Positions 26,030 to 39,965 of a DNA stretch of 64,000 nucleotides are shown here, piece by piece. The notes under the pieces were generated by a model. It was given only the letters and a program-made list of their open reading frames with translations. It was not told where the DNA came from and did no database searches. The position numbers and the translations under genes were made by a program. Each line of letters begins with the position of its first letter. Within the stretch, counting starts at the first letter, position 1. Source of the DNA: Arbacia lixula (taxonomy: Eukaryota; Echinodermata; Echinoidea; Arbacioida; Arbaciidae); the NCBI GenBank assembly GCA_963669155.1, contig OZ022576.1, positions 28,174,866 through 28,238,865 of the forward strand, read 5' to 3'.

Positions 26030-27710
26030 CCGCTGCAACCCCCTGCTTCAACTGTGGGTTCAGTGAAGAGGAGTACCGAGAAGGAACAAGATATTATGGT
26101 CTGTTAGCTATGCGGTTCGCTGTTCCAACTCGGGCAGGGGAATAGCCAATCAAAACCACCGTTACTTAAATTTACTTAAAGGACAAAAGAACAACATAAA
26201 TAGAATGCCAAAACACAAGGTAAATTAAAGTATCACTTGGTAAATAGTTTATTAATAAAATATACGTAAATGCTTCCTCTTCTTCGTGACCGTAATTCAC
26301 AATTCTCACAATTATGACTAACTTAACCGTAAATTATGACCAACTTAATTATAACTAACTTAACCGTAAATTGTTATGCTTACACTACAAACAGGGGGAA
26401 CGTGCACTTGGAGGGGGATTGGTTAGTGGGAGGATGAATATTAGTTTGTGGCCACTTACTACTGCTCGCGAAAGTCTCTCTTCTTACTTGAAATCTTGAT
26501 CGCGATCGCTCGTGTTACGCTCTGGTAGATCAGGAACGGGGCTTGGGGACATCAGAAACACAGGGTCGACTGGGACAATTCAGGAACGGGGCTCGGGAAC
26601 GTCGGGAAAGCAGGAGGACAAGAACAATTCAGGAACACTGGAACAATCTGGTTACAATTCTCGAACTCAGGATGCAATGAAGCTAGAGTCTGACTTGGTG
26701 ATTTGAGACTCTGTCCGTTCAATGTATATACTGGAGGAATGCTGAAAATTCTAAGTTCCAAACTTAGCTTGAAGCTGCTTCTGTTGCAGTTGATTCGTAA
26801 AGTTGCAGTTGTTGCTTAATAATTAGTAATGGTGGTGTTAAAGTTGAGTGGGAGCCGGTGTGCAGGGGAGACCAAGTGTTGGGAGATAGGAACCAAGTGT
26901 GCAGGGGAGACCAAGTGAGGAAATAGGGTTGGGGACTGGGGTTTTATACCTAATTACATATTCAAACAGCATCTATTCTAAAATCACCCTCCATATACTT
27001 TACATTGGCAAGGCACTCACTACCTGCCTGTCCATCACCTAATAATTAGGAGTGACTATATAGATACAGACAATTCATTGGCTACAAGTTATAGGAAGTA
27101 GGCGGGACAAGAAAAGTACAATATCATACATTAAAGGTTACTTGGAATTCTACTACTGGACATGGACTCTGTATTTCCTAAAATTCCTTTGTCCCATTCA
27201 TCCTGTATGGTCATTCTTAAGATAAACTAAATCTCTCAGTTCAGATGATTTAAGTCAGCATCCAAAACCCACTAAGGTCAAGTAGTAAGAATCCGCCCAC
27301 ACATAATTGCCAGCGAACAATAATGTTTACAAGTTTCTATCCTCTCTTTTTTAGGGTGGGACATTGTGCCTCTGTTAATCTGTCAACACAGCACAAGAGT
27401 AACACTCCTCAGACCTCCTTAATTCATACTCTGGACATCAACAATAGTGCTTAAGCTGCCCTAATCATAATCTCCTCTTTGACGTATTAGCTACCTAATT
27501 ACTTGTGGGAAGCTTTTCCAAGTTTCCACTGGACTAACTATTATATTATCTGTTTTTGCTCAAAACAAGGAAAATCAAAGATGTACTTGTCACTACCAGG
27601 TGTCGGGTATATATCACAGAAGAAACAAAGAAAGAGATAGATATAAGTCGGAAGTAGTCAAAGGTGAATAACCCAAGGGGCAAAGAAGAGGGTCAGAAGT
27701 GTGGGGGTGT

Positions 27711-27760
<50 letters not shown>

Positions 27761-27927
27761 AAGAGAGAAAGAGAGCAAACAGAAACTAACTTACTTCCTG
27801 CCCATACAGGAATGTCCTTAAGTCTTAACATTTATATGATACATTTATATCGATCTTCTTATATTCCCTATAATGTGAATATAGTCGTAATCAATAATAT
27901 AGCGGTATATTCATACCCGCTACATCT
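26030..27927 (-). mobile_element. Possible solo LTR or LTR-like element
   Basis: Read on the minus strand, it would start TGTAGCGGGTATG near 27927, carry a TATAAAA near 26942-26948 and AATAAA near 26250, and end near GCAGCGGGTTA. ATAGA occurs next to both proposed ends. The end is not a clean CA, no second LTR or gag/pol is visible, and a 60-bp-scale internal repeat (26525-26640) and a duplicated 'gtgtgcaggggagaccaag' (26857, 26898) complicate it. Confidence 0.3.
27711..27776. repeat. (GA)n microsatellite
   Basis: A GA run with GAAA interruptions. Confidence 0.95.
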
Positions 27928-30052
27928 ATATAGATACATATTCAAGACACCGCATTTAAACCTCAATGAATAATCCTTGTGATAAACACAAACGAGGCTA
28001 TATTGCAATCGCGATTCAGACAAATATTACCCGATGTAGCCCTTTTGATTTTTTTAAAACAAAAGACTAATAATTGTGCGCAATTGATGAAATGTCTGGT
28101 TACTAGTTGCGCGGTGTGCAAAAATCAATTACCACATTTTTGATTGGCATATATTTGGGGACCTCTTCCTCCCAAGGATGTGAAGCGGAAGTTTCGCTTC
28201 ATGCATCTTTGTTCCGCCCACGTTCTCGTGCGTGGTGCATAGTATAGTCACCTTCACATGGAAGTACAAAATGGTCTGTCGCATGTCGGTTAGCATAATG
28301 GCAACCATGTTTTAAATAATCCACCATGGATTATTCCACAGGCGAAGCGGTTTACTACATCGACATATACTTATCTTCGCATTAAACAATGTTTAATTAC
28401 TTTGCATTGGTTGAACAGACCAGGCCACATCCAGCATACCACTGTACCGCAGTGTGCTCTGCGGCGCCTCAGCCTCATGTGGCGGAACCCGGATGCACTC
28501 ACAGCCGCGAAACACATGGCGTGACTTCGGCCTAATTATTGATACAGTCCCAGCGCTGTTTGTTTTCACAGTGGGAAATAAGGTAGCCACGAGCATTTTT
28601 AGCTTGCCCAGCTTAGATGGGATGGGAGGGAGAAGAGGGGCGAACAATTGCAACAAAACAGACAGTGAAGTTCCGTGAAACCGTCGCAATCTCAAGGGAA
28701 TACTCACAGCAAGTCTTCCTAGTACTGAAAAAATATGTTTCAAACGGGACTGCCAATCTGGGTTGAACTAGCGCTTGCTATGGTGTCGTCTGTGAGATAC
28801 TTACAATGTCGCGAGAAGTAATATTGCCGTTTATGTGCCTTGTTTTTTGTAAGGTTTTCATCGTTTTTTATTTTAGTGATGTATGCAGATTTTATGAAGA
28901 ATTTTTAGGGATTTTTTTTTCCAATTGCATTTTTACGTAATTATGCGTTGAACGATTGGCAAACTCACTTTTCGTAAAACCATAGGGCCTGTAAAGTGTC
29001 TTCCAGGATGTATATTTTGTTGTAAATAATCATATTTTAGTGTTGATAAGCCTAACACTGTTTAGGATTAAGATATCAGCCCAGAACGGAGGCCAGCTCC
29101 ATAACAAGTCGTTGTCACTGGCTCTTAAACTTTACAGTGAACGTCGCACTCTTTGCACTCCCTCCCCCGCCAGTTACCAACCGTCATTTTTATCTTTCTG
29201 TAAGAAATGTAATTTCCCAACTTTTTCGCAACTCTTCCTTGAAGGTTTAACATGCTTATAAAAAGGACAATACCATTTATAGCATTGTTCCCCCCCCCCC
29301 CCCCCCCTCCCTCAACAATATCTCTTTCTTGTATGCATATAGTGTCGTTTAACTACCCCGGGAACTACCTCTTCCGCCATCTTGATCAGGACAAACAACC
29401 ATTGGCCTGGTTGTTGTTATGATATATTTTGGGTTCTGACGCTATATTGAATGCACCACGCACACCAGTCCCGTGATGCATTCATGATGTTCTTTTCGTG
29501 GAGGTGTTTTTCCATGTGAATGTTTGACTAGCCCTCTAATAGGATAACGGGCCTAGAGGACAAAAACATTGATCAATGCCCGAGGAAGAGCAAGATTTGT
29601 TTTCTCCTCTCAAGTGTATTTAAAAATGGAAAGGCAGTGTGTTCTGGGAGGGGACTATTAGATTAACAGAGACAGTGAGGACGCAAGAAGGGACGCAGGA
29701 ATAGCTTGCGAGGTTTGTTTTCGGAATCTATTTAAATCATGCTGTGTGCTTTAATAATAACGAGCTCGATATTCTAGACGTTTTAGTCAACGAGTGTAGC
29801 GCGCTACGAAACTGAACCCTTCTGGTCGAGTGGTTTTCCATTCCGTCAGTAGCGTGCTCCGCTCATAACTTAACATGACTGATTCTCACGAGATATGGAA
29901 AAGTCCCCCGCTTTTGCACTGATGAACACGCACTTATCAAGAAGTTTCTACACATATGGGCAATTCCATGATAAAGTGGAGATGACCATCAAAACTTAAA
30001 AATTACCAAACCATAGAAATTTTGCTAGATATGTTACTCATTGCGGATAATT
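27928..30052. other. No gene recognised
   Basis: A GC-richer patch at 28400-28720 has open frames on both strands (116 codons on minus) with no recognisable domain. A C run lies at 29290-29307. Confidence 0.45.
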
Positions 30053-30250
30053 GGCTAGTGATAATCGTTTGTCTCGCAATGTATGGTCAACGGAATCAAA
30101 AAAGATCACGACGTTTCGTGCGGCGCTGCAATACTTCGTCAGGTACAGTTTTGTATTACACCTGACGAAGTGTTGCAGCGGCGCACGAAACGTCGTGATC
30201 TCTTCGTTTCCGTTGACCATACATTGCGAGACAAACTACTATCACTAGCC
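30053..30250. repeat. Foldback (snapback) element, ~92-bp arms
   Basis: Arms 30053-30144 and 30160-30250 are near-perfect complements around a 15-base loop, so a transcript would form one long hairpin. AAAATTACC near 29997 recurs in complement just outside the right arm. Open frames in the arms mirror one another and are not genes. Confidence 0.88.
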
Positions 30251-30528
30251 ATGGTAATTTTGTTTTAAAGGGTCTAGTTATGTAGACTAGTGCTTCAATA
30301 TAGGGCCTATACTGTGTTGCTTGTGTATCTTGTCGAACGAAGCACGTTTACTAAACTCTTGATAATCATTATTGAGAAGAACTAGTAATAATAAATGTAC
30401 ATAACTTCAAATGAACATGATCATTCTTTCAATTATGTTGACTTTTAAATAGCTTTTTAAATAAAAATGTCAAATTTCCGTAATTATTTGTAATGTATGC
30501 AATAGGTTTATCATGCAGCAAGTAAGAG

Positions 30529-30912
30529 GTCACGGCGTTACAGTCACGGCGTTACGGTACAACGAATTCTTTTATAGGATACATTTTCACGAATTTTCAC
30601 AGTATTTTTCAAAAAGGATTTGATTTATATAACTGATAGTCTACTGCATCTGATCGATCTAAAAAGAAATTTTTGTTAAGTTAAGAGAGTTTTCACTGTT
30701 CATGCAGGATGAAAAAAGGCATGTCTCTTTTTGTGTCACGGCGTTACAGTAGGCATTATTGTAAGTTCGAGGTTGTTGCTTTTTTTTTAGGGGGGGGGGA
30801 ACTGTTGTGAAAGCTATAAAAGATTTATATTATAAGATGGTTCTACAGCTTTACACTTTGTTGTTACCTGTGCTTGAAATATCAAAATTTGTCAAAAAGT
30901 GTCACGGCGTTA
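30529..30912. repeat. Four dispersed copies of GTCACGGCGTTA
   Basis: The 12-mer GTCACGGCGTTA occurs at about 30529, 30543, 30735 and 30901, all in the same orientation, within 384 bases that are otherwise AT-rich and not tandem. Confidence 0.85.
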
Positions 30913-31607
30913 TCATAGATTTGCCCTCATACACAAAAACCCTCAGACACACAAATTGTTCATGTAGACAAACATTCACCCAGAAATAAACGTTTGTGAT
31001 TTCCAATGATCCCCCGTCTCTGTCATCTTGTAAATGACCTAATGCATTGTGTATATTTAACAGCAATTTTTGCAACAATGTAAGAAGCATGATATGAACG
31101 ATTTATGCATACCAATACATCCCAACCGTACCCCACCCCACTCCCTTCCCTTCCCTCATGCTGAAATTTCTACCAGCTAGGTTACGCCCCTTTGCCGTTT
31201 TCCGCCCGACTGCCTTGGCATTGACTTTGACATTGCGCGCTGAGGGGTACCCCAGGCCGCTCGATCATCCTTCAATCTTCTAGCATCCCCAACAAGCATT
31301 ATGACGAGAAAAGTGACGTCTTGATCGATAACATCCAGGGAAGGCAAATGACATCGTGCGCGCTAATGATGATGTAGTTTAGATCCTGGATGTGTTGTGT
31401 AGTGTTTCTCTACTCATGCGCTTTCGACTCATCTGACTCAATATTTCTCTGGCCCCACTAATTGCAGTGACCCCGTGACCATTCGTGCGATCGGGATTGG
31501 CATGATTAGTGTATGCTGGCCTGCTGCTGTGGTATGGTGCTGATCTGTTGTATCGATATAGATATCGATGGTATGTTGTGCAATGCCCTCATCGTTGAGA
31601 TGGGGTC

Positions 31608-31955
31608 CTACTACTAGCCACCAAGAAGAACCAAGAGGCAGCCAAGGAGCAGCCAAGAGCAGCCAAGAGTTCGTGATCGTTATAGCTATCATTAGGTATC
31701 GCCGCATGAAGGCCGCCAAGATGTTAGGGTTTTTGCAAAATCCTTCTAAAATGATGTTTCAATTCAATGAGCAACCACTTTAACAGGTCCTGCAGAGGTC
31801 CACTTCGTGTCATTGGTGTCTCCTGATGTCTCCTGCTGCTGCTTGCAAATTCTTTACTGATCAAGGCTTCTCGTGGCTGATCTTGGCTGCTCTTGGCTGC
31901 TCTTGGCATGCTTGGTGGCTTTTCGTAGGACCGTTGAGATATGATTGAAGATTCT
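31608..31955. repeat. Inverted repeat built from AGCAGCCAAGA words
   Basis: 'ccaagagcagccaagag'-type words on the left (31615-31670) return as complements on the right (31870-31925), with 'ggtcctac' and its complement outside them. Probably a non-autonomous transposon; the ends are not sharply defined. Confidence 0.6.
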
Positions 31956-34900
31956 CATGGCCGATACAATCCGGGGAGTGGACAAACGATCGTTTGGAGA
32001 ACATTATCTTGCACCCTCCATAATTGCAACGGATAGTTTGCACGATGGATTTTGGGTAAGGCAGGAGGGAAAGTGGCCACTGCTATTTGCAACATTGAAA
32101 GTGTCAAATGTTATGGATATAAGTATTTTAGAACGTGCTCTTTGTGTATGTGGACGACGGGGGAAGAGATAAAAGAGGGGATGAAAAAAAATGTTGGTTA
32201 CATGGATGAAAAAATACACTGTTTTATGACAGTGTTCCACGGAATGCAAACCATGAAATAAGAAGTAAAAGGACGCATACACCTAAAAAGTGATGAGTTC
32301 AGGATATTATTTGTAAAAACGGATAAAAAAAATGCATAGAATAATGGTGGATAACATCTGCAGATCAGACTATTCTTACGACATTTCAAAAAGTCGCTAT
32401 CAATGTAAACTAAAATGTTGCGCCGTGCGTCGTCGGATCCGGTGTGTATCCGCCTTTAGTCCTCCATGCACGTCATTAGATCTGTCAATCACCATCAATA
32501 ACCGTTCCAGTCTGCGGGAAATAGGATGAAGTCATCAACAGATAAAAGATAAAAAATATTAATCTGTTACGGTACATGTGTATCTAAGCTGACATTCTTG
32601 GCATTGTCTTATGATGACATGCGAATTTACAACCTTGAATTGAATTCATTTTCACATTTATTTTTCACATTTTTACATTTCATACATACATCAATATAGA
32701 CAGTAATGAAAAAAAGGTATTAATCACACACATGATTATTAATATATTCTATAGAATTTTCTGTACGTTGGTACGATCAAAACAGATGTGGGGAAAGCCT
32801 TCTGGGGTATCAGGGTCGACGTATATATTTTACGTGAGACTGTCAATACATAACTAATATGCGAAATTACGAATACACATGTACATTGCAAAAAATGAAA
32901 AAGAAAAACCTTCCAGTGACTACACAGATACCAAATCAAATAGCATAGTCTATATCAGACAGCTTATCAGATTTGATTAGTTTGTATGTCTATCAAAGTA
33001 TGATAAATTGTAGTTAGGCCTATGTTCAGCTGCTTAAAAATCACAAAATCACCTTTTATATTTTAGTAGGTAGGCTTATCGGTAAGGTAGAGCGCATGTT
33101 ATAATAAGATATTACATATCTGAAATCAAATGGTTCTTCTCTGATGACGTAAGCTTTATATTAGTATGGGGCTTGCGTAATATATTCCCTTTTTTGCCAA
33201 AAATACATTATAATAAATATGTCCAATTTATCAAACCGACTGGTAAGCCTGTAACTTGATTTTATATATCGTTTCTTCTCAAATTGTGTTGAATAATTAT
33301 ATCAAATCCATTTTAGTTCGTGCAATGCATCGATACAAGGTTTTAAATTTCGGGTATAGGAAATGATGCAGACAATCTCATTTAATTAGGAGATGAAAAA
33401 AAGATGTTATGGATTTTCTTTATTAACAGGGTATGAATAGTTCGGATTGTATTGCACGAGCTTTATCCAGTACATCAACTTTGCACACAATGACATACTT
33501 ATTTATTGTACAACAGCATTTAAACCATAAGAAGTGATATCGAAATGAACATCGGTAAAATGAGTCAGCCTACATTATTCCTCATCAATTATTAGTCATC
33601 ACGAAGAAGATCAACTTTAGGTGGGGCGAGTAGTCCTTTTAATTTCACTGATTATGCATCCGTGGCGGAATGAGGGGGTGGGGAGAGTTAAGTGAATGGC
33701 GGATGGGATGATAGATGGTTTCCACCGTAGATTAATCATCGATATGGATCCGCAAGTGTGGTAATCACGAAGCAAGCTGCCGTGGAATATTCCCGGCCAA
33801 CAAGCCGCCATGCGTGTATGAATCTTTTTAAACTAAAATGTGGCACTGACGCATGTTAACACCAACAGCAACAAAAAGTTTTTTTTCTCCTAAACAACTA
33901 TACAAGCTAACTCATGAGCCTGATTAAGGAATGATAATGTATTGTACTCTTGCCCTTAACATTTACCTGTGTCTGTGTTTAACTGTGTCTATCTTGTTGT
34001 TTTTATTCTGTCCTCATGGAATGAAATATCAATGTGTTTAACTCCAATTAAGGGAATAAATGTATATACAATATGAGCTTAGCCTTTTGACAGGTTCCCT
34101 GATATTTCACTCTAAACTCTGACCTCTTTTGTATGAAACATGTGTGTAATCTAACTTTGTATAGAGTATTATTCATACGTTGCTTTTTTTTGTAATATCA
34201 TCATCACCAAATCATACAGTCGAACCAAAATAATCACGGAAATACAAGGCATCCTATTAGAAGTATTGCAATTCTCTGATCAGCTATAGAGTATTAATAC
34301 ACCAAAAACAAAACCCCGTAATCGTATTATACACAGCGTAGCGGTATCATGTAAAATAACGTTTTCTCATCGATGACACTAATGGTAGTTAATGAATTCA
34401 TCCACTTTGTTCCACTAAACCGCAACATCACACGATTCACCATTTTTGAGTGATTAAGGGCCATAAAATGTCAATAAAGGAATATTCATCATGATGAAAG
34501 CCGTAATTGCTTGGATGAAGTGTTATTAGCCAATTTAAGGGATGATAATTGAGGAAAGTGCGATGAATATTTTACTTTATAGCGTTGCAAATTTCTCAAG
34601 GGAATTATAGAATCCAATACGGCACATACACATACATGTAGTATAGATACAAGTACACTCGGCTGCTGTACTGCACAGAGTTGCGTTGTGCAAAGGGTGC
34701 AAATACACACACACATACACACAAATGTACACTGAGGAAGAGATATAGAGAAAATGATGGGTAAACAGATAAATAATCTTGATTCATCTAGTCCCAGGCT
34801 CGTCCTAAGTTTTCATCATTTTTAATGCGCCGTTGATTAATGCATTTTCTCTGGCACACAGAAGCTGAAAAACGCAAATACGGTACATGGTCTGTGTTTC

Positions 34901-35560
34901 TTCCTATTGCAACCCATCTCGCCCTCTTATCCCACTCATGTCTTCATCCCTATCTTACATGTTAAGTCCTTCTTTGAGCTTTCTAATCCCAGGGTCCTGT
35001 CGCCCTTCCTAATCGAACATAACAAGCGGTTCGTTAAATTTGACACAATGGATTCTACGATTGTAGTGGACAGACAGATGATTAGCGTGGTCGAGAGCGC
35101 TGAATCAACACCGTTTATTCCAACATTTCCGCTCTAATGGGTGTTCGTCGCCGAACTCCCATTAAAACGATACAGCTACGGTATATTTATATGTCCCTTG
35201 CAGCCTCAAGCATTTCAAGGATCGACAACTCTTTCTTTTTCCTTCTTTGATTTACCGAGACCATCAATTTTGTCTCTTTCTCCCGGTAATAATGCATTTG
35301 TGATGCGAATGGAATGTACGTATAATGTGATCTCTTATCGCGCATTAGTTAATTGGAACTTCTGAGAAAATGGAGAATATGATCGTGATCGGAAATAAAT
35401 AATGAGAGCACATTTATACGTAGCTGTGTGGTGATGATTTCCCATGACTGCCACTCTTCTTTACTGGCGCCATGCACAAATACTTTCGGCTTTGGCTTCC
35501 AAATCCCACTGAGATTGAGACCAGTAGTATCAATGATAGCGACAGAGTTCAATTCTTATA

Positions 35561-35562
<2 letters not shown>
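31956..35562. other. No gene recognised
   Basis: AT-rich sequence with only short frames. Confidence 0.5.
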
Positions 35563-35616
<54 letters not shown>

Positions 35617-35700
35617 GTAATGATTATAATCCATTTTTATAGAGCGGATAACACATATTCATAAGAATGTCTCTATGCGCTTTAAGAAAAAGAAAAGAAA
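35563..35700 (-). mobile_element. L2-type 3' tail with (TAA)n run
   Basis: On the minus strand 'gcgcatagagac' and 'ccgctctataaaaatgg' are followed by an ATTATT trinucleotide run (35563-35615 on the plus strand). This matches the tail design of the other L2-like copies. Confidence 0.65.
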
Positions 35701-36240
35701 GGGAAACAAGACATACTTGTGGATAAGTATAAGGGGGTCTGTATTGACAAATTCGTGCACATAAATACCTCTTCCATGGTCACATGTATACCTATACATG
35801 GTAAAAACATGATAAAACATGACACATGCATTGTTGAGATATAGTGTTCACAAAAAAGTGGGGGCATGGAATAATAAAGTTACCGAGTTCTTTAAATCAT
35901 TTTGACATTTGGAATAAGTGTGTTTTAAGAGCAGACTTAAACTTATCTATATGGTGTTAATATTTCTAAGAGTGTCATGGAGGCTATTACATAAAGCTAG
36001 AGCGGCATAGGCAAATGAACGTTCGCCATATGCCCATGTAAGTTTATAGGAGAAACAATAAACAAATTGTTTTTACATGATCGAAGATTTCGTGTTGGTT
36101 TGTATACGGTGATTAAGTCATTTAGATAGGCCGGAGTTAATCCATGAAAATATTCATACGCTAATAACAATATCTTTCGGCAATATACATGGTGTATAAT
36201 ATTGATCTAAACAAGTTGATGTTAGAAAACAACTGAAAGA
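35701..36240 (-). repeat. Probable non-coding body of an L2-tailed retroelement
   Basis: This stretch lies directly 5' (minus strand) of the tail at 35563-35700 and looks like a dispersed repeat body, with no long open frame. I cannot name the family; its extent is a guess. Confidence 0.35.
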
Positions 36241-36337
36241 TTAACAAATTTCGTCAATACATAGAGGATTCGTGATATTACTTTAATGCTGAACAAGCTG
36301 GTCAAACATTTAAATTGAATTGGGTGAGATAATAGTG

Positions 36338-36400
36338 CGTGTGCGTGTGCGTGTGTGTGTGTGTGGTGTGTGTGTGTCTGTGTCTGTGTGTGTGGGTGTG
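36338..36400. repeat. Degenerate (GT)n repeat
   Basis: GTGTGCGTGTGTG-type run with GTCTGT interruptions. Confidence 0.9.
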
Positions 36401-36631
36401 TTCTTTCTCACCCTCTCTTCTCTCCTGCTCTCATCCTGTTCCACGTTAATTTCTTTCTCATCCTCATGTTATGATAAGCGAACATTTATATCTTCGCCTT
36501 TTGCGAATAGTCCGGCTTCCCATCCATTCTGATTCCTCTTTCTTTTCATATTTATATCAGGCCTACTGTCAAAATGTAATTATAGTTCTACTACTCTGAC
36601 TGCATAAACACACCCGCGGCCACAATCTTTC

Positions 36632-36636
<5 letters not shown>

Positions 36637-36678
<42 letters not shown>
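36637..36678. repeat. (CT)n microsatellite
   Basis: A CT run of about 20 units. Confidence 0.95.
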
Positions 36679-36681
<3 letters not shown>

Positions 36682-39600
36682 CTCGCCCATTATCGTAAAT
36701 GTTTTGAAAATTGTCATCATGCTGATATCATTGTACCATTCAAATTTCGATAACACAGAGATCCATAAGCCATGTTTGCGTCGAACAACCAACAAACTAA
36801 TATAATATTACAGAAACTAAACTCTCCTGCATAACATACTCATGCGAATTTTATGAAAAACCCTTTTCCTTCAAGCGAATAAGGATAATATGTCATTACC
36901 CCGGGAAATATGTCAATTTCATAACCGACGATCGATCAAGACATTGGATGTGAGAGATTACCTTTTTATTCCTTTCCTTTTTTTATCAATATGCAATACA
37001 GATAGGACTTGTGTTTGACTCCGGAAGGGGAAAACCAGTGCCCCGTAGATTGCTGTGACGCGGACATGCAACGGGCGAGATGTAAACACAGCTTTCTCAT
37101 CCACTGGCACGGCCTGCGGAAATGCGCATGCGTCAATCTTCATTTTCTCTCGATAATTTCTTCGATGAAAAGACAGAGAGAAGGGCTTTTTTTTATGTTG
37201 TACCTGTCGAAAGGAGTCGATCGGATCTGGGAATGCTGGTGCAGATAATCTCGGGCTGATACCAGCCACGGCTGCCTGCAGAGCAAACGAAAGGAGGGCA
37301 TTGTCTGTAGAATCATTAACGAGCTCAGTCGTGAAGAGTAACAGTAAGAGAGAGAGAGAGAGGTGGGGTGAAGTGAGGAAAGAGAAGAATAGTGTGATAT
37401 GAGAGGGGAAAGAGAAGAGAACAGACGGGATGAATTAGGAGTGAGTAAGAAGGAAGGTGGGGGGGGGGGGGGAGAGGGGAAGAGGGAGAGAGAGGGGGGG
37501 GGAGAATGAAAGAGAGCGAGATTCGAAGAAATCGCATTTTCGTGATGTACATATGAACTAACAAGGGCAAGAAAAAGAGACCAAGGCAGCTTAGCTTATA
37601 TGGTCAATAGCAGAGAAGTGAAGATGGTGATATAAGGCAGACTAAACATCACAAAATGTTTCACTTGAAATCGATTCAAGACATGATTGCATCTTAGAAA
37701 TACGATATACCATTAGATGTATGTCATGTGAGTTGTAAATCATGTCAACGCATTATTTCACTCCTCGCCATCATGTAAATTGTACGTCCAGAGCAGCGCA
37801 GAAATTGGAAACTGCAAGTGCGGTGAGCGTATGTGCGTATGTGTGTGTGTATAGTGTGTAGAAAATACGTGTTTGTTTGTGTTGAAGGGGTATTTCCTAC
37901 CTCAGGCTGCTCCTTCTCCACATCCTCTTTCGTTTCTGTTCGTATGCTTTCTATTTTGTATCGTTTGCTTACCTTGCCCGATTGACGTTCTATTGAGCTA
38001 TTATTCTCGACTATATACATGTACAAGTAATTATCACCATCTCAGTACACATGGTACATACGTCATTGTTGGGGAGTACATGTTTGCCAGACAAAATGCT
38101 TTCTATGGAATTTATGTGTATTCATGACGAAATAATCCATCCATGGCATGCTAAGCGCGAATTGTGTATACCCTCCCTTGGAAAAGGGATCACTTACAAC
38201 TCTACCAACAGGCAGCTCCTCGCATCGCTTCAGATTAACGAGGCCGGATCAATATACGAGACATACCGAGTATGACATACCGTTTTCAAAATGGTGAACA
38301 GACTACATTAATTTTTGTTTACGTTGTATAAATTAAATCTACCCAGCATTTGCTGTATGCTAAATGTTTTCTACAGCATTGGGCCTACTCATCGTAACAA
38401 CAAAGAAACTCATACACAAAACGGAATCGCATGATATTCGATGAAATCGGATTCGTCAGTTTAATCACCAATGAGAGATTAATTACAAAAATACGTTTGA
38501 TTGTGACATGCGTTGGATTTATATCGACAAATGCACCGAGGCTCATTTGCAAAAAACAGTATTTAATCTAATAATTAATATTCATGAATGTGCATACAAA
38601 TTTACCACACATGTTTGTACGTATCGGTTACACTATAAGTGTTGGGGGCTCAAAAGCGATTGCCATTGAAATATAAGAGTTTATTTTCATTTTCCTTTTT
38701 TTAATTAGAACCACATTTATCTCGAAATTGCAATATTGTTCTGCCTGTTTCAATTCAATGTTTTTACACACTTGTTGAATTTCGACCTCCAACATAAAGT
38801 TGCAAAAGAAAGCATCCGAAAATATGGTTTATTCATGGAGATATAGCAGTTTGAAAAGGAGAACATTATTTTGCGGTTCGAGAGGTCAAGTGAAGGTTTA
38901 AAATATAATAAGCGTATTTTCTGGGGCCTGCCGACTAGCTGCATTGCCCCCACGTGGCTCTGATTGTGAAACATGTACGTGGCGACACTAAGCTTAAAAC
39001 TTCACTTTTTTCAATCTAACAATTCCAATTTGGATCGAAATCAATTTATTGAACATTTTCCTATTATATTCGTCTTCCTTATCACATTTGAAGAATAAGC
39101 ATACTTCCATTGATAACATTTTTTTCATGTAGGCCTATTACACCTGACTCCTCACAAATCAGGACAAGTTAACATTTCACATAAAAATACTATACCCTTA
39201 TATCACCTCGATATAAGGAGCCTGAGGAAATTCAACGTGAATCTGCACCACAATGATGAATACAACATCCTTCACTGAACACACAAGGTAATAGGCAATA
39301 CTGGTGATGGGTCACAATGAAATACTGAGAAGAATGGAGAACAGATCAGAATTTACTACATTACATTGTATGTTTTCTCAGATGGCGTCCTCGTGATTTG
39401 CTAACACGTGTAAATTAAATATAATAATAATGAAACAATTAGGTTATGCACGAACACAATCAAAATTATACCCCAAAATATATATATATAAAAAAGTAAC
39501 ACAGATTCATTCACATACCAACCAAGGAACAAAATGCAATTACAGTTACCATCTTCATTTCCTTCCAAGTGCAAAACACACGAGCAGAGACACACACAAA

Positions 39601-39761
39601 TGGTAGATGATTAATAGACCATCTTCCCCACTTTATTTCAATTCATTTTTATCCCTACGCTTGAAGCAATGAGGACAACATAGATAATGATCCAACAAAT
39701 AATACTTGTCGATTGGGAGAAGACCATTACCAGCATGCATTCAAGTCACGCATAAGTCCGA

Positions 39762-39965
39762 TTAGGGCACGTTTACACTGAGTGATTTACCGCTTGCCAT
39801 AATGACAAATCATTTGTGCTTTTCAGAGGGTTTCGCCACTCTGGCGAAGCAGCTGCCAACGTTAGAGCCAAATATCGCTACTAGCGAGGGATTGTCTTGC
39901 TTTGCCGCAACGGAAAAACGCTAGCAACGAATTACAGGCCGCGGGCGGTAGCGGCAAACGTGCTT
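39762..39965. repeat. Possible decayed MITE
   Basis: 'gggcacgtttacactg' on the left and 'gcaaacgtgc' on the right are partial inverted ends around a GC-richer interior with CGCT/AGCG words. The right end is poor, so this is tentative. Confidence 0.3.

Noticed and set aside
28393-28743. 116-codon minus-strand open frame in a GC-richer patch
   Set aside because: No recognisable family, opposite-strand frames are equally open, and no splice or start context stands out.
30162-30190. Hammerhead-like CTGACGA ... GAAA phrase in the foldback element
   Set aside because: The same extra A breaks the core, and the far longer 92-bp hairpin would dominate folding.
30051-30268. Overlapping small frames on both strands
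   Set aside because: They mirror each other across the foldback arms.
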